Below are positions 52,139-62,248 of a stretch of 64,000 nt of DNA, piece after piece. The first letter of the stretch is position 1; each line of letters starts with the position of its first letter. The stretch comes from Ilyomonas sp965199845 (lineage in GTDB: Bacteria; Bacteroidota; Bacteroidia; Chitinophagales; Chitinophagaceae). Location: positions 62,001 to 126,000 of the forward strand of contig CBDATZ010000042.1 in the NCBI GenBank assembly GCA_965199845.1, written 5' to 3'. The notes under the pieces are model-generated. The model did no database searches and had not been told where the DNA came from. It saw only the letters and a list, made by a program, of their open reading frames with translations. A program made the position numbers and the translations under genes.

Positions 52139-53068
52139 TCACACTCGGAAACCCCGTAAAAAGTCTTCAACCAGCAGCCGTTTTTTTCCTTCCATTTGAA
52201 TGTCTTTCAAATGAATAAAACCATTGCGGCAAGCAAAATTTAAAAAAGTTTTGCCATCGGTTTTATACTCGCCAAACTTGTCGTTATGATTGGTATATTC
52301 TTTTGTGCCGCTGTATATTTTCAACATTTTGTTTTGCAAAAAAGTAAAGGCAGTTGGATACGGCGATAAACCACGAATAAGATTATAAATTTCATCAACT
52401 CCATTTGTCCAATCTATTTTACAGGTTTCGGTAACAATTTTGGGCGCATGTTTTACTTGCTGGTTGCTGATTGCCGGTTGCGGAACTTCTTCCAATGTAT
52501 TATCTGCCAAACCTTGTATTGTTTTTACCAACAATTGAGCGCCGGTTTCTTTCATTTTATCATGCAGTTCGCCGGCGGTTTCATCGTCTCTAATAGCAAT
52601 AGTTTGTTGTAATAAAATATCGCCGGTATCTATTTCGTGTTGCAACTTAAATGTAGTAACGCCGGTTTGTTTTTCTCCGTTGATGATTGCCCAATTGATA
52701 GGCGCCGCTCCGCGATAATCGGGCAGAAGAGAACCATGAACATTAACGGTTCCCATCGGCGGCATACTCCAGACAACTTCGGGTAACATACGAAAAGCAA
52801 CTACGATTTGTAAATCGGCCTGCAGATTTTTTAGTTCCTGTAAAAACTCAGGGTTTTTCAGTTTTTCGGGTTGTAGAAGGTGCAAGCCTTTTTCGGAAGC
52901 ATATTTTTTCACTGCGCTTTCGTTCGTCTTCATGCCTCTGCCGGATGGTTTATCGGGTGCTGTAATCACGCCAACAATATTGCAACCTGCCTGTACCAGC
53001 GCATGGAGTGATGCAACCGCAAATTCCGGCGTGCCCATAAAAACAATACGTAAATCCTGATAATTCAT
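52139..53068 (-). CDS. fmt: Methionyl-tRNA formyltransferase
   Basis: A 309-residue enzyme that formylates initiator Met-tRNA. Start MNYQDLRIVFMGTPEFAVASL is typical; the formyltransferase core has VNVHGSLLPDYRGAAPINWAIINGEKQTGVTTFKLQHEIDTGDIL (catalytic Asn, His and Asp), and a C-terminal tRNA-binding domain begins near residue 205 (CKIDWTNGVDEIYNLIRGLSPYPTAF). A TAnnTTTG box (TAGTTTTG) lies just before the ATG on the minus strand. Confidence 0.95.
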   Translation of the reverse strand: MNYQDLRIVFMGTPEFAVASLHALVQAGCNIVGVITAPDKPSGRGMKTNESAVKKYASEKGLHLLQPEKLKNPEFLQELKNLQADLQIVVAFRMLPEVVWSMPPMGTVNVHGSLLPDYRGAAPINWAIINGEKQTGVTTFKLQHEIDTGDILLQQTIAIRDDETAGELHDKMKETGAQLLVKTIQGLADNTLEEVPQPAISNQQVKHAPKIVTETCKIDWTNGVDEIYNLIRGLSPYPTAFTFLQNKMLKIYSGTKEYTNHNDKFGEYKTDGKTFLNFACRNGFIHLKDIQMEGKKRLLVEDFLRGFRV

Positions 53069-53200
53069 GTTGCAAAACTAATGTGCGAAAAGTTAGTGTA
53101 GGAAAGCTCAATAGCAGCACTTGGTTGAACGGTGCCATCGCCACTGAAGTGTCATGTGAGTGCAGACGTTTGGACAACAAAAATGTCTTTTCCGGCTGTT

Positions 53201-54466
53201 TTATTCCTGTTTGAAATCTTCGTAAAGCAAATATTTTTTCCTTATTTTTCTGAACGCATCCAGTTTGGGTTGCCAGCTCGTACGGATTTCTTCTTCTGAT
53301 TTTCCGGCAATGATTTGCTGCCTGAGAATATCATTGCCCGCGAGCTTGTTAAAAGGAAAATCCGTTGCTTTTCCGGATTTTGGTATGATGAAAAAACTGT
53401 CTCTTTGAGGAAAGAATTGATAAGCTTGCAGCAGCCATTTCAATTGTATTTGCGGTTTGGCATCTTCGCCAAGAATGTTCCAGCCATAACACAATTGGTC
53501 TTTCCATTTCGGGTCTTTTGCACCATCATTGCTGTGCGGCGTAAATGTATATAATGTTTTGGGTAACGCCGGATGACCAAATATGACAAAAGGATGATCG
53601 GTGCCGCGACCTTCGCTGAGTGTTGTTCCTTCAAATAAACAGGTTGACGGATACCAGTAAATTGCGTTTTGATCGGCGAGATTGGGTGAAGGATTTACTG
53701 GTAATTTGTACTTGCTATTGTGTGTGTAATTCGCACATTTGATTACGAGAAAATGAAAAGGCGTATCAACTGAATTTTGGGCTGATGTTTTATACCAATC
53801 ATATTTTTTGTTTGCCGCTTCTGTTGACAGCCAACGCTCGCCGGCAACCATCATCGCGTATTCGCCAATCGTCATTCCATAAACTACAGGAACCGGCTGC
53901 CTGCCAATAAAACTTTTGAAAGCTGTATCTAAAACGGGTCCGTCAATATAAAAGCCGTTCGGGTCAGGTCGATCTAACACCAGCAAAGGTTTGCTGTTTT
54001 CAAAGGCGGCTTCCATAAAATATTGTAATGATGTTTGGTAAGTGTAAAATCGAACGCCGACATCTTGTATATCAAACAGCAATATGTCTACGTCTTTTAT
54101 ATCATCGGCTGTCGGCTTTAATTTTTTTCCGTATAATGATATAATAGGAATTCCGGTTTGCTTATCGGTATCGTTGCCTACGCCGGCGCCGGCATCGGCA
54201 TTGCCGCGAAAGCCATGTTCGGGTGCGAAAATCTTTACTATGTTTACGCCCAGTTTCTTTAGCGTATCTACCAAATGTGTGTTGCCAACTGTTGATGTAT
54301 TGTTTGCAAAGACGCCTATTTTTTTGCCTTTTAAAAGCGGCAAATAAACCGAAATGCGATAAGCGCCGGGAAGTATTGCCACATTTCTTGTGGCAGTGAT
54401 TGTCTTTTGTGCTTTGCAACCGAAAAGCGGCAAAGCGAAAAGAAAAAAGCAGATGAATATCTTCAT
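53201..54466 (-). CDS. DUF1343 lipoprotein, NamZ-type exo-N-acetylmuramidase
   Basis: A 421-residue lipoprotein (leader MKIFICFFLFALPLFGCKAQ, lipobox Cys17) of the DUF1343 family, whose founding member NamZ releases terminal N-acetylmuramic acid from peptidoglycan fragments. Conserved segments: GKKIGVFANNTSTVGNTHLVDTLKKLGVNIVKIFAPEHGFRGNADAGA, DVDILLFDIQDVGVRFYTYQTSL, VLDRPDPNGFYIDGPVLD, TLSEGRGTDHPFVIFGHP. The ATG at 54466 begins the leader. It suggests cell-wall recycling. Confidence 0.9.
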   Translation of the reverse strand: MKIFICFFLFALPLFGCKAQKTITATRNVAILPGAYRISVYLPLLKGKKIGVFANNTSTVGNTHLVDTLKKLGVNIVKIFAPEHGFRGNADAGAGVGNDTDKQTGIPIISLYGKKLKPTADDIKDVDILLFDIQDVGVRFYTYQTSLQYFMEAAFENSKPLLVLDRPDPNGFYIDGPVLDTAFKSFIGRQPVPVVYGMTIGEYAMMVAGERWLSTEAANKKYDWYKTSAQNSVDTPFHFLVIKCANYTHNSKYKLPVNPSPNLADQNAIYWYPSTCLFEGTTLSEGRGTDHPFVIFGHPALPKTLYTFTPHSNDGAKDPKWKDQLCYGWNILGEDAKPQIQLKWLLQAYQFFPQRDSFFIIPKSGKATDFPFNKLAGNDILRQQIIAGKSEEEIRTSWQPKLDAFRKIRKKYLLYEDFKQE

Positions 54467-54542
54467 AAAAATGGTTGACAATTTATCGTGTGAATATAAA
54501 TTAAGATTACCTTTCGCGCCTTTCAAACATAAAAGAAAGACT

Positions 54543-55001
54543 ATGCAACAGGTTAAGAAAGGTGATACTATTAAGATTCATTATAAAGGAAGATTGGACG
54601 ACGGAACTGTGTTTGACAGCAGCGAAGGTCGTGCGCCACTTGAGTTTACAGTCGGCGGCGGCATGGTAATTCCGGGATTTGATGCGGGCGTAATGGATAT
54701 GAATGTGGGCGATAAAAAGACAATTCATATTCCAGCCGTGGAGGCGTATGGTCCGAAACAGGAACATTTGGTTATGGAATTTCCAATAGATCAGTTTCCG
54801 CCGGATTTGAAGCCAGAAATTGGTATGCAACTTAACATGAGCGATAATCAAGGACAGGTAATTCCTGTGGTAATTACCGAAGTTAAGGAAGATGTGGTGG
54901 AACTGGATGCGAATCATCAATTAGCCGGAAAAGATTTGATTTTTGATTTGGAGTTGGTGGAAATAAATGGAGCAGGTAAGAGTATGATTATTATGCCGTA
55001 A
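54543..55001 (+). CDS. FKBP-type peptidyl-prolyl isomerase (SlyD-like)
   Basis: A 152-residue protein: MQQVKKGDTIKIHYKGRLDDGTVFDSSEGRAPLEFTVGGGMVIPGFDAGVMDMNVGDKKTIHIP is an FKBP domain split by an IF insert (about 70-128), as in SlyD, with GPKQEHLVMEFPIDQFPP and LDANHQLAGKDLIFDLELVEI. It isomerises prolyl bonds and can act as a chaperone; the histidine-rich tail of E. coli SlyD is missing. ATG 54543 is preferred to 54390, which would overlap the divergent NamZ gene. Confidence 0.92.
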   Translation: MQQVKKGDTIKIHYKGRLDDGTVFDSSEGRAPLEFTVGGGMVIPGFDAGVMDMNVGDKKTIHIPAVEAYGPKQEHLVMEFPIDQFPPDLKPEIGMQLNMSDNQGQVIPVVITEVKEDVVELDANHQLAGKDLIFDLELVEINGAGKSMIIMP

Positions 55002-55083
55002 TACACGAAGAGGTAAATTTCAAAAATTTATTAATTTTAAGAAGGTCTTAATCGCATTTATTTACCTTTAATAGTTAAAAATG

Positions 55084-55091
55084 TATATTTG
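55084..55091 (+). promoter_or_regulatory. Candidate promoter box before the polysaccharide cluster
   Basis: TATATTTG matches TAnnTTTG, 196 bases before the first gene of the cluster. No TTG at -33. The 286-base gap 55002-55287 is very A/T-rich and otherwise featureless to me; a long leader is possible. Confidence 0.3.
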
Positions 55092-55287
55092 CGCACCATA
55101 TCAAAAACATCTGATGCATAATACTTATAAGAATAACACATTTCCTGCAGTTATTTTTAGTGCTTATGTTTTCTAAATTGATTATTAGAAATTTATTATT
55201 GTTTAATATCCCAAATTATAATTATACAATTAAATCGCTTTACATTTTTTTAGATTAATTAAATAAAGCATTGTATAAAACCGGTAA

Positions 55288-56091
55288 ATGAAAAATTTTA
55301 TTACGATTCTTTTTTTCTCATGCTGCTTATTCTTTACAGCATGTACAAATTCCAAGAACCTGTCTTCAATGATTTATTTGAATGATAGTCTTACAAGCGA
55401 GCAACAAGTTGTAAATAAGTTTGAATATGTGTTGGCGCCTGGCGACCGGCTCGATATAACTGTAAATGCTTTAAATCCGGCGGCGGCGCAAGCTTTTAAC
55501 CTTACATCTACATCGGCAATCAGCAGCAGTTCTTCAGTACTGCCCGGCTTAACAAATAACACCACTTTGCCAAGTGGTTATTTAATAGATACTGATGGTA
55601 ATATACAATTTCCGCAGGTAGGAGCGGTTCAGCTAAAAGGATTAACTGTAAAGCAAGCTTCTGAGAAAATACAAACTGCGCTTTTACAATTTCTAAAAGA
55701 ACCATCAGTAACTGTTAATGTTATTAACTTTAAAGTAAATGTACTCGGTGAAGTAAGCAGACCAGGTCCAATTACAGTGTCTGATGGAAAAATTTCAATT
55801 CTAGAGGCAATTAGCCGAAGTGGCGATTTAACCATTTTTGGAGAGCGAAACAATATTCTTATTGTTAGAGAGAGAAGTGGGAAACGTGAATTTGGGAAAG
55901 TTGATCTGACCAGTAAAAATATATTTACATCGCCATATTACTATTTAGAACAAGGCGACGTAGTTTATGTGGCGATGAATAAAAATAAGGCTCAACTTAA
56001 TGACGCAGGACAGGCAACTAATTTTAGAATTGCAACACTAATATTAGGTGCAATTACTGCAGTTGCAGTAATAATTAACGCTTTACGATAA
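55288..56091 (+). CDS. Polysaccharide export lipoprotein (Wza/BexD-like)
   Basis: A 267-residue outer-membrane exporter subunit. Lipoprotein leader MKNFITILFFSCCLFFTACTNSK (Cys19). Poly_export domain (YVLAPGDRLDITVNALNP ... YLIDTDGNIQFPQVGAVQLKGLTVKQASEKIQTAL) and one SLBB domain (NFKVNVLGEVSRPGPITVSDGKISILEAISRSG). It ends with a membrane helix (TLILGAITAVAVIINAL), as is usual for Bacteroidota homologs that are shorter than E. coli Wza. It is the first gene of the cluster. Confidence 0.92.
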   Translation: MKNFITILFFSCCLFFTACTNSKNLSSMIYLNDSLTSEQQVVNKFEYVLAPGDRLDITVNALNPAAAQAFNLTSTSAISSSSSVLPGLTNNTTLPSGYLIDTDGNIQFPQVGAVQLKGLTVKQASEKIQTALLQFLKEPSVTVNVINFKVNVLGEVSRPGPITVSDGKISILEAISRSGDLTIFGERNNILIVRERSGKREFGKVDLTSKNIFTSPYYYLEQGDVVYVAMNKNKAQLNDAGQATNFRIATLILGAITAVAVIINALR

Positions 56092-56101
56092 TATTTATTT
56101 G

Positions 56102-58537
56102 ATGAATCAGAAAGATAATATTGATAATTTAAGAACGCAATTGGTAACTTTAGATTCTGATAATGTTAATAGAACAACACCACGGCAATTTTTATTAAAA
56201 TATTTGTCTTATTGGCCTTTATTTACTTTTTGTTTGTTGTTATCATTTAGTATAGCCTTCCTTTACTTAAGATACAAAGTGCCGGTTTATCAAAGTAATA
56301 TCAAAATTCTGGTTACAGATGATAGTAAAAAGAGCGGTAAAGATTTATCAACCGCGATATTAGATCAAATCGTTTCAAATGGAAAATCCAATATTGCAAA
56401 CGAATTGGAAATTATCAAGTCTCGAACATTAATGGGCAAAGTTGTTCGTGATTTGGGACTTAATATAGTTTACCAATCATTAGGAAATATCAGAGAAACT
56501 GAAATTTATGACACATCAGATACAAAATTCATAAGATTTTCAAATATAAAAGATTCACTACTTAATTTTTCTGTTGGTTTTAAGATAGAAAACAATAAAA
56601 TTTATTCCGTTGATAAAAAAAACAAAGTTGAAATTCCTAATAACAATCTGGTAAAAACACCTTTGTTTGATTATATAATCCGAATTAATAATTTCAGATC
56701 TAATCAGGTTTATAAAGCAACCTGGATGGCTCCAAGTAAAATGGCTGCTATATTAGCGTCGCAAATAGATGCAGAGCCTCTTAATAAAGATGCTAGTATT
56801 ATGTCTGTTTCACTTCAATCAACCATACCAAATAAAGGAAACGATATTCTTAATCAACTAGCATACGATTATGCAGAATCGAATGTAGAAGAAAAAAACA
56901 GAACTGTAGAGAATACTATACGATTTATTGATGATAGATTATTACTAATTTCAGGGGAATTAGGCGGAGTGGAGTCTAGCTTACAAAAATTTAGACAACA
57001 AAATAATGTGATTGATGTATCGGGACAAGAGAACGCGGCATTTGACAGGTTAAAAGAAACACGGGATAAGCTGGACGAAAGCGATGTTAAGATACAAGTT
57101 GCTAGCATGGTGGCTTCATACGTAAATGATCCTGCACGCAAGTATAGTCTTGTTCCCTCTTCATTAGGTATTGAAGATGTTACATTGTTGGAATTAGTTA
57201 AGGCATATAATGAACAAGTATTACAACGGGAGGAGCTGCTGAAAACAGTTGCACCCGCAAATATTGCTGTAACAACAATCGAAAGTCAACTTGAACAGCT
57301 TCAGGTTAAAATTATTGAAAGTGTTAATAATGTAAAGCGTGCTTATTCATCAGTATATAACAAAGCCAAGTCTGAGTATGACAATATTTTGCAAAACATT
57401 AATACAGTTCCTCAAAAAGAAAAAGAACTACTGGAAATTTCGCGTCAGCAGGGCATAAAAGAAAAACTTTATCTATACCTTCTTGAAAAAAGAGAAGAAT
57501 CTGCTCTAACCAAAGCTTCAGCCATAGCTAACAGTATTCCAATTGATAAAGCAATTACCAGTACAAATCCTGTAAGTCCTAACAAAACGCTAATAACTAT
57601 TTTTGCTTTTTTAGTAGGTGCAGGTTTGCCTGTTTTGTTTATTTATCTTAAAGATTTATTCAATGATAAGGTTGTAACAAAAGATGACATTGTAAGAGTT
57701 ACTAAAGCTCCTATTATTGGTGAAATTAATCATAGCCAAGTTAAAGAAAGAAAGATTATAGTTAATAAATCAAGAGGTGTAGTGCCAGAACAATTCCGTA
57801 TTATCAGAACTAATCTTCAATATTTTTTATCTAACCATATTGGCAGCACGACTGTATTATTTACTTCTTCTATGTCTAGCGAAGGAAAGACATTTATTTC
57901 TATGAATTTTGGAGCAGTGCTTGCCCAATCTAATAAACGTGTTATAATTGTTGAGTTTGATTTGCGTAAACCCAAAATTGCATCGGCCTTAAATATTTCA
58001 AATTCAACAGGAATTACAAATTATTTATCTGGAAATATTCCTCTTACGGATTTAATTGTACAAGTACCTAATACGGAGAATTATTATCTATTGCCTTCGG
58101 GTCCGATCCCACCCAATCCTTCAGAATTATTGTTGAACCCCCAATTAGATAAGCTTTTTGCAGAATTGAAAAATAATTTTGATTATATTATTATTGATAG
58201 TCCACCCGTGGGAATTGTAAGCGACGCAAAAGTTATGGCTAAATATAGTGATCTAAGTTTATATGTTATTAGGCAGCGATATACTTTTAAGCGGCAGCTT
58301 GAATTGGCAAACGACTTTTATGTGCAGCAAAACTTTAACAACATGGCATTAATTGTAAATGATGTAGAACTAAAAGGGGCAAGCGGTTACTATGGCTACG
58401 GCAATTATTACAGTTATGGCTATGGTTCTTATAACTATGACTATAGTTATGGTTATGGCTATACAAATGAGGAAAATAAAGCATCTTGGTGGAAACGTTT
58501 ACTGGGTGGCAAATACGCAGATGACAGCGATAAATAA
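56102..58537 (+). CDS. Polysaccharide co-polymerase / tyrosine autokinase (Wzc-like)
   Basis: An 811-residue inner-membrane protein. Wzz domain with TM1 (about 38-58) and TM2 (about 497-517), a long periplasmic coiled-coil region between, and a cytoplasmic BY-kinase: Walker A SMSSEGKT (K596), Walker A' VEFDLRKPK, Walker B YIIIDSPPVGIVSD. The C-terminus has a tyrosine cluster (GYYGYGNYYSYGYGSYNYDY and following), the autophosphorylation tail. It controls polymer length together with the exporter just upstream (10-base gap). ATG 56102. Confidence 0.94.
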   Translation: MNQKDNIDNLRTQLVTLDSDNVNRTTPRQFLLKYLSYWPLFTFCLLLSFSIAFLYLRYKVPVYQSNIKILVTDDSKKSGKDLSTAILDQIVSNGKSNIANELEIIKSRTLMGKVVRDLGLNIVYQSLGNIRETEIYDTSDTKFIRFSNIKDSLLNFSVGFKIENNKIYSVDKKNKVEIPNNNLVKTPLFDYIIRINNFRSNQVYKATWMAPSKMAAILASQIDAEPLNKDASIMSVSLQSTIPNKGNDILNQLAYDYAESNVEEKNRTVENTIRFIDDRLLLISGELGGVESSLQKFRQQNNVIDVSGQENAAFDRLKETRDKLDESDVKIQVASMVASYVNDPARKYSLVPSSLGIEDVTLLELVKAYNEQVLQREELLKTVAPANIAVTTIESQLEQLQVKIIESVNNVKRAYSSVYNKAKSEYDNILQNINTVPQKEKELLEISRQQGIKEKLYLYLLEKREESALTKASAIANSIPIDKAITSTNPVSPNKTLITIFAFLVGAGLPVLFIYLKDLFNDKVVTKDDIVRVTKAPIIGEINHSQVKERKIIVNKSRGVVPEQFRIIRTNLQYFLSNHIGSTTVLFTSSMSSEGKTFISMNFGAVLAQSNKRVIIVEFDLRKPKIASALNISNSTGITNYLSGNIPLTDLIVQVPNTENYYLLPSGPIPPNPSELLLNPQLDKLFAELKNNFDYIIIDSPPVGIVSDAKVMAKYSDLSLYVIRQRYTFKRQLELANDFYVQQNFNNMALIVNDVELKGASGYYGYGNYYSYGYGSYNYDYSYGYGYTNEENKASWWKRLLGGKYADDSDK

Positions 58538-58573
58538 ATTATAAATTTTTTTATAGCAGAAATATTTAAGCAT

Positions 58574-60082
58574 TTGAACGATAAAATAAAAAACGTTTTA
58601 TGGGGGATTGCAACCCAATATCTGTATCAAGTTTCAATAATGGTATTACAGGTGTTAGTCGCACCGCTTTTGTTAAAGTATAGTGGTGCTGCGGCATTAG
58701 GAGGATATGCATCTTTAATGCAGTACATAGGATATTTAACACTGTTGGATTTAGGATTTACAGGTACATTAAGTCGATACCTTTCACAGGCTTTTAATGA
58801 CACTTCTAACGAGAAAAGAAACTTTATAAATATATTCAATATTGGTCGCTGGTATCTTTTTTCAGCTTGTTCAATAATGGGAATTGTCATCGCTTCAACA
58901 AGTTTTGTTTTACCAAACTCTATAGGTCTTACCGGAGCATTAAAGCAAGATGCGTTTTATGCCATGTTAATTTTAGCCTTATGGTATGGAATAAGGTTTT
59001 ATTTTATAATGTTCAACATTACTCTATTTGCTACGCAGCAAATGAGAACGGCTAATATATGTCTTACTATTGGCGTTTCAATACGTTTTGCGCTAACACT
59101 AATATTTTTGCATTTGCACTATGGGATTACCGGAATTGTATTGGCAAATGTAACCGGAGATTTTTTGGCAGCTTTATTACAAATGCTTTTTTTCAAAAAA
59201 AAATATCCCAATATACGTTTTTCATGGCGTATCTATGATAAAACAGTTTTTAAAAAACTATTTTCTTTTGGCTTAGATGCTTTTCTAATAAATATATCCA
59301 CCCGTATTGTACAAAGTAGCACAACTTTCGTATCAGGAATTTTGTTAGGTGCCGTAGTTGCTTCTCACTATTATTCCATGTCAACTCCAATGTTTTTGAT
59401 ATTCACTTTTGTGAATATGATTATGTATAATATGTTGCCACTTATGAATGAAATGGTAGCAAATGAACGATGGAATGAATTGGCTCAAACTTACATATCT
59501 ACATTTCAGCTTAAAATGACTCTCTTAATTCCGGCAGTTTTGGGTTTACTTCTATATCATCAGTATATCATAATTTTATGGGTAGGTAAGAGTCAATACG
59601 AAGGCTTCTTTTATACGGTTATTTTTTGTATTTATCTTATCGTTATTACTATTGGCAGTTTCAACGAAAATATGTTGATTGTATTAGGTAATATAAAATG
59701 GTTTGCCCGCCTGCAAATTGTTTCGACCTTAATGGGTTTACTATTAACGCTTATAGGCGGCTATTTATTTGGCTTGCAAGGCGTTGTTTTAGGGAACTTA
59801 ATTTCTATTACACCTGTTACAATTTATGTTTTTTTCCGTTTGTTGAAATTATTACATATCAAGTTTCGATTTACTACTTTTTTTCCTCCTTTTTCCTTTT
59901 ATATTTTTTTAGGAATCGTTTTTATAATATTATTATTTATACAGAAAATTATTGTTCCTGCGAACCTGATACAAGTTTTTATTGCAGCAATACTATTTCT
60001 TATGATAATTGTTTTTAAAGGCGTAGATAAACAGAAAAGACTTCAAGCAGCTCGACAACTACTAAAATTTGTAAAAAGATAA
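58574..60082 (+). CDS. Polysaccharide flippase (Wzx/MATE-like, TTG start)
   Basis: A 502-residue protein with about 12-14 membrane segments in the pattern of polysaccharide biosynthesis (Wzx-type) translocases: NDKIKNVLWGIATQYLYQVSIMVLQVLVAPLLLKYSGAAALGGYASLMQYIGYLTLLDLGFTG is the characteristic opening. It carries lipid-linked oligosaccharide units across the inner membrane. The first codon is TTG; no in-frame ATG precedes it. It ends 2 bases before the glycosyltransferase gene. Confidence 0.9.
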   Translation: MNDKIKNVLWGIATQYLYQVSIMVLQVLVAPLLLKYSGAAALGGYASLMQYIGYLTLLDLGFTGTLSRYLSQAFNDTSNEKRNFINIFNIGRWYLFSACSIMGIVIASTSFVLPNSIGLTGALKQDAFYAMLILALWYGIRFYFIMFNITLFATQQMRTANICLTIGVSIRFALTLIFLHLHYGITGIVLANVTGDFLAALLQMLFFKKKYPNIRFSWRIYDKTVFKKLFSFGLDAFLINISTRIVQSSTTFVSGILLGAVVASHYYSMSTPMFLIFTFVNMIMYNMLPLMNEMVANERWNELAQTYISTFQLKMTLLIPAVLGLLLYHQYIIILWVGKSQYEGFFYTVIFCIYLIVITIGSFNENMLIVLGNIKWFARLQIVSTLMGLLLTLIGGYLFGLQGVVLGNLISITPVTIYVFFRLLKLLHIKFRFTTFFPPFSFYIFLGIVFIILLFIQKIIVPANLIQVFIAAILFLMIIVFKGVDKQKRLQAARQLLKFVKR

Positions 60083-60084
60083 GT

Positions 60085-61194
60085 ATGAAAGTTTTAGTAA
60101 TGGGCAGTAATAACAAGTATGGAGGTGGGCTTATAATTCATTATATTACATTAGTACAATATTTACATAAAGCTGGCTATGAGATAGCTTGTATAAATGT
60201 AAACGATACGGGAGAAAAGTTATTATTACCAAACTCAGTAAAACAGATTAATATAGCATTTAAACCTTTATCTGTTATTGACAAAATAAAAAAATTTATT
60301 CAATTAAATAAGGTTGTTCGGTTTGCAAATTCTTTTGATCCGAATATTTTTATTGCTACTGCACTAGGTAACGGATATGCGAAAGTTGCTTCTAAACTTC
60401 CCTCTTATACTTTCAAAATATTTCAGGAAGTTCATTTTGAAGCAATAGCTGATCCTTTACGGTTAAAAATGGTTCATATATTTGATGCAGTGGCCCCGCA
60501 AACACCAGGCATGGCTAAAGTATTTAAAGAAAATGTTTCTTCGAAAAAACCGGTTGTATATCTACCTTGTTTTTCTAAAGAATTTAATATAGAAAATTAT
60601 AAGCCGGTTCCTGATACAACTCAAGAAATAAGACATGCTTATTTTGGCCGTCTTGCTTGGAACAAAGGTCTAAAACAATATATTGCTGCTACAGCAGATG
60701 TATTTAAAACAGACGGTAATTTATTTTTGGATATTTATGGAAAAGGACCTGAACTCTCAATTATAAAGCAGGAAATACAAAAACATAATTTACAAAATCG
60801 CATCGTGTTAAAAGGGCTATATAAAGATGATGATTTTCCCGAATTAATTAGTTCATATCATGGAATTGTAGTTCCTTCAATAGACACAGAAGGTTTGCCA
60901 CTTATTTTAATCGAAGCTATGCGTTTTGGGCGCCCTGTTCTATGCACTACAGTAGGGGCTATGGCGGAAGTTGGAAAAATTAATAACAAAGGGATGATTA
61001 TTTCTGATAAAAATCCGGATGAGTTAGCAAAAAATCTAAGGTTATTTATACAAGCTATCCGGCAAAAACAATTTAATGCTAAGCATATTTATACAATTTA
61101 TGAAAAGCATTTCAGCAATGATGCTTTTTTAAGAGTATGGACAAATATGCTGCAAGATGCCAAACAATATTTCAAAGAAGCAAAGCAACAATAA
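60085..61194 (+). CDS. Glycosyltransferase, GT4 family
   Basis: A 369-residue GT-B enzyme. N-terminal glycine-rich start VLVMGSNNKYGGGLIIHYI, C-terminal donor-binding domain with RHAYFGRLAWNKGLKQYIAATA, LKGLYKDDDFPELISSYHGIVVPSIDTEGLPLILIEAMRFGRPVLCTTVGAMAEV (the EGxPxxxxEAM signature of GT4). It adds one sugar to the growing unit; donor unknown. The next gene starts directly after its stop codon. Confidence 0.91.
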   Translation: MKVLVMGSNNKYGGGLIIHYITLVQYLHKAGYEIACINVNDTGEKLLLPNSVKQINIAFKPLSVIDKIKKFIQLNKVVRFANSFDPNIFIATALGNGYAKVASKLPSYTFKIFQEVHFEAIADPLRLKMVHIFDAVAPQTPGMAKVFKENVSSKKPVVYLPCFSKEFNIENYKPVPDTTQEIRHAYFGRLAWNKGLKQYIAATADVFKTDGNLFLDIYGKGPELSIIKQEIQKHNLQNRIVLKGLYKDDDFPELISSYHGIVVPSIDTEGLPLILIEAMRFGRPVLCTTVGAMAEVGKINNKGMIISDKNPDELAKNLRLFIQAIRQKQFNAKHIYTIYEKHFSNDAFLRVWTNMLQDAKQYFKEAKQQ

Positions 61195-62154
61195 ATGTCT
61201 AAACTACTTCATAAGAAAGTTTTAATAACAGGTGCATCAGGCTTTTTGGCTACATATTTGGCCGATGCTTGTTCTGCCGAAGGAGCTACCCTTTTTGGAG
61301 TCGATATTCGGCCTCCATTTAATCCAACTATCTGGAAAGTATTTTTAGATAATGGTCTTGCCGATGATAGCGTTGAATATTTATTTAAAGACTTTGAATT
61401 TGATATCATATTTCATTTGGCCGGCAGTGCATCAGTCGGCGCTTCTGTTCAAAAGCCGGAAGCTGATTTTTTAAGCTTATTGCCTCCAACATTCAAACTT
61501 ATACAGCTTGTTAGTACCTACTGTGCGCAAGCCCATTTTATTCTTTTTTCCAGTGCTGCTGTATATGGTAATCCTGATGTACTGCCGATAACGGAATCCT
61601 CCAGTGTCAAGCCTGTTTCTCCCTATGGTATTCACAAAGCATTGGTAGAAAGTATGCTCAATTACTACAGTAAATATTATAAAATACGTAGTAGTACGTT
61701 GCGTATTTTTTCAGCTTTTGGCGAAGGGTTAAGGAAACAAATATTCTGGGATGTAATGGGGCGTTATAAAAAGTCTTTGGCTGGAAACATTAGAGCAAAT
61801 TCCCCTATTCTGGAGCTATTTGGTACAGGACATGAATCAAGAGATTTTATTCACAGTTCCGATGTGGCTAAAGCTGCAATTTTAATTGCATTGCATAATA
61901 CAGAGCCAGAGAACTACTTCACTGTTTTCAATGTGGCTAATGGAGTAGAAGTGAGTATACAGCAAGCTATTGAATCGTTATTCCTTTACGCTAATCCAGA
62001 TCCACGTTTGGTTTTTAGTGGTAATGTTCGAACAGGCGATCCAGAAAAATGGTGTGCAGATATTTCAAAATTAAAATCAATTGGTTATAATCCAAATGAT
62101 GAACTTGAAAAAAAATTAAGTTCTTATTTCGAATGGTTTATGCAGATTGAATAG
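61195..62154 (+). CDS. NAD-dependent epimerase/dehydratase (extended SDR)
   Basis: A 319-residue SDR for nucleotide-sugar metabolism. NAD site LITGASGFLATYLADAC near residues 10-26, DIIFHLAGSASVGAS, FILFSSAAVYGN, catalytic Tyr-Lys in SPYGIHKALVESML. The C-terminal part has GTGHESRDFIHSSDVAKAAILIA. Likely a 4-epimerase or 4,6-dehydratase/reductase; substrate not readable. It directly abuts the glycosyltransferase gene. Confidence 0.9.
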   Translation: MSKLLHKKVLITGASGFLATYLADACSAEGATLFGVDIRPPFNPTIWKVFLDNGLADDSVEYLFKDFEFDIIFHLAGSASVGASVQKPEADFLSLLPPTFKLIQLVSTYCAQAHFILFSSAAVYGNPDVLPITESSSVKPVSPYGIHKALVESMLNYYSKYYKIRSSTLRIFSAFGEGLRKQIFWDVMGRYKKSLAGNIRANSPILELFGTGHESRDFIHSSDVAKAAILIALHNTEPENYFTVFNVANGVEVSIQQAIESLFLYANPDPRLVFSGNVRTGDPEKWCADISKLKSIGYNPNDELEKKLSSYFEWFMQIE

Positions 62155-62248
62155 ATATGTGTTATAATTCAGATAAGTAGAAACTATCAGTTTAAAATGT
62201 AATTTACTTTTTAAATAATTCTGATTATTAGAAATACAACTTTGAAAT

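Noticed and set aside
54390..54542. Longer N-terminus for the FKBP gene
   Set aside because: It would overlap the divergent NamZ gene, and FKBP homology begins at MQQVKKGD (54543).
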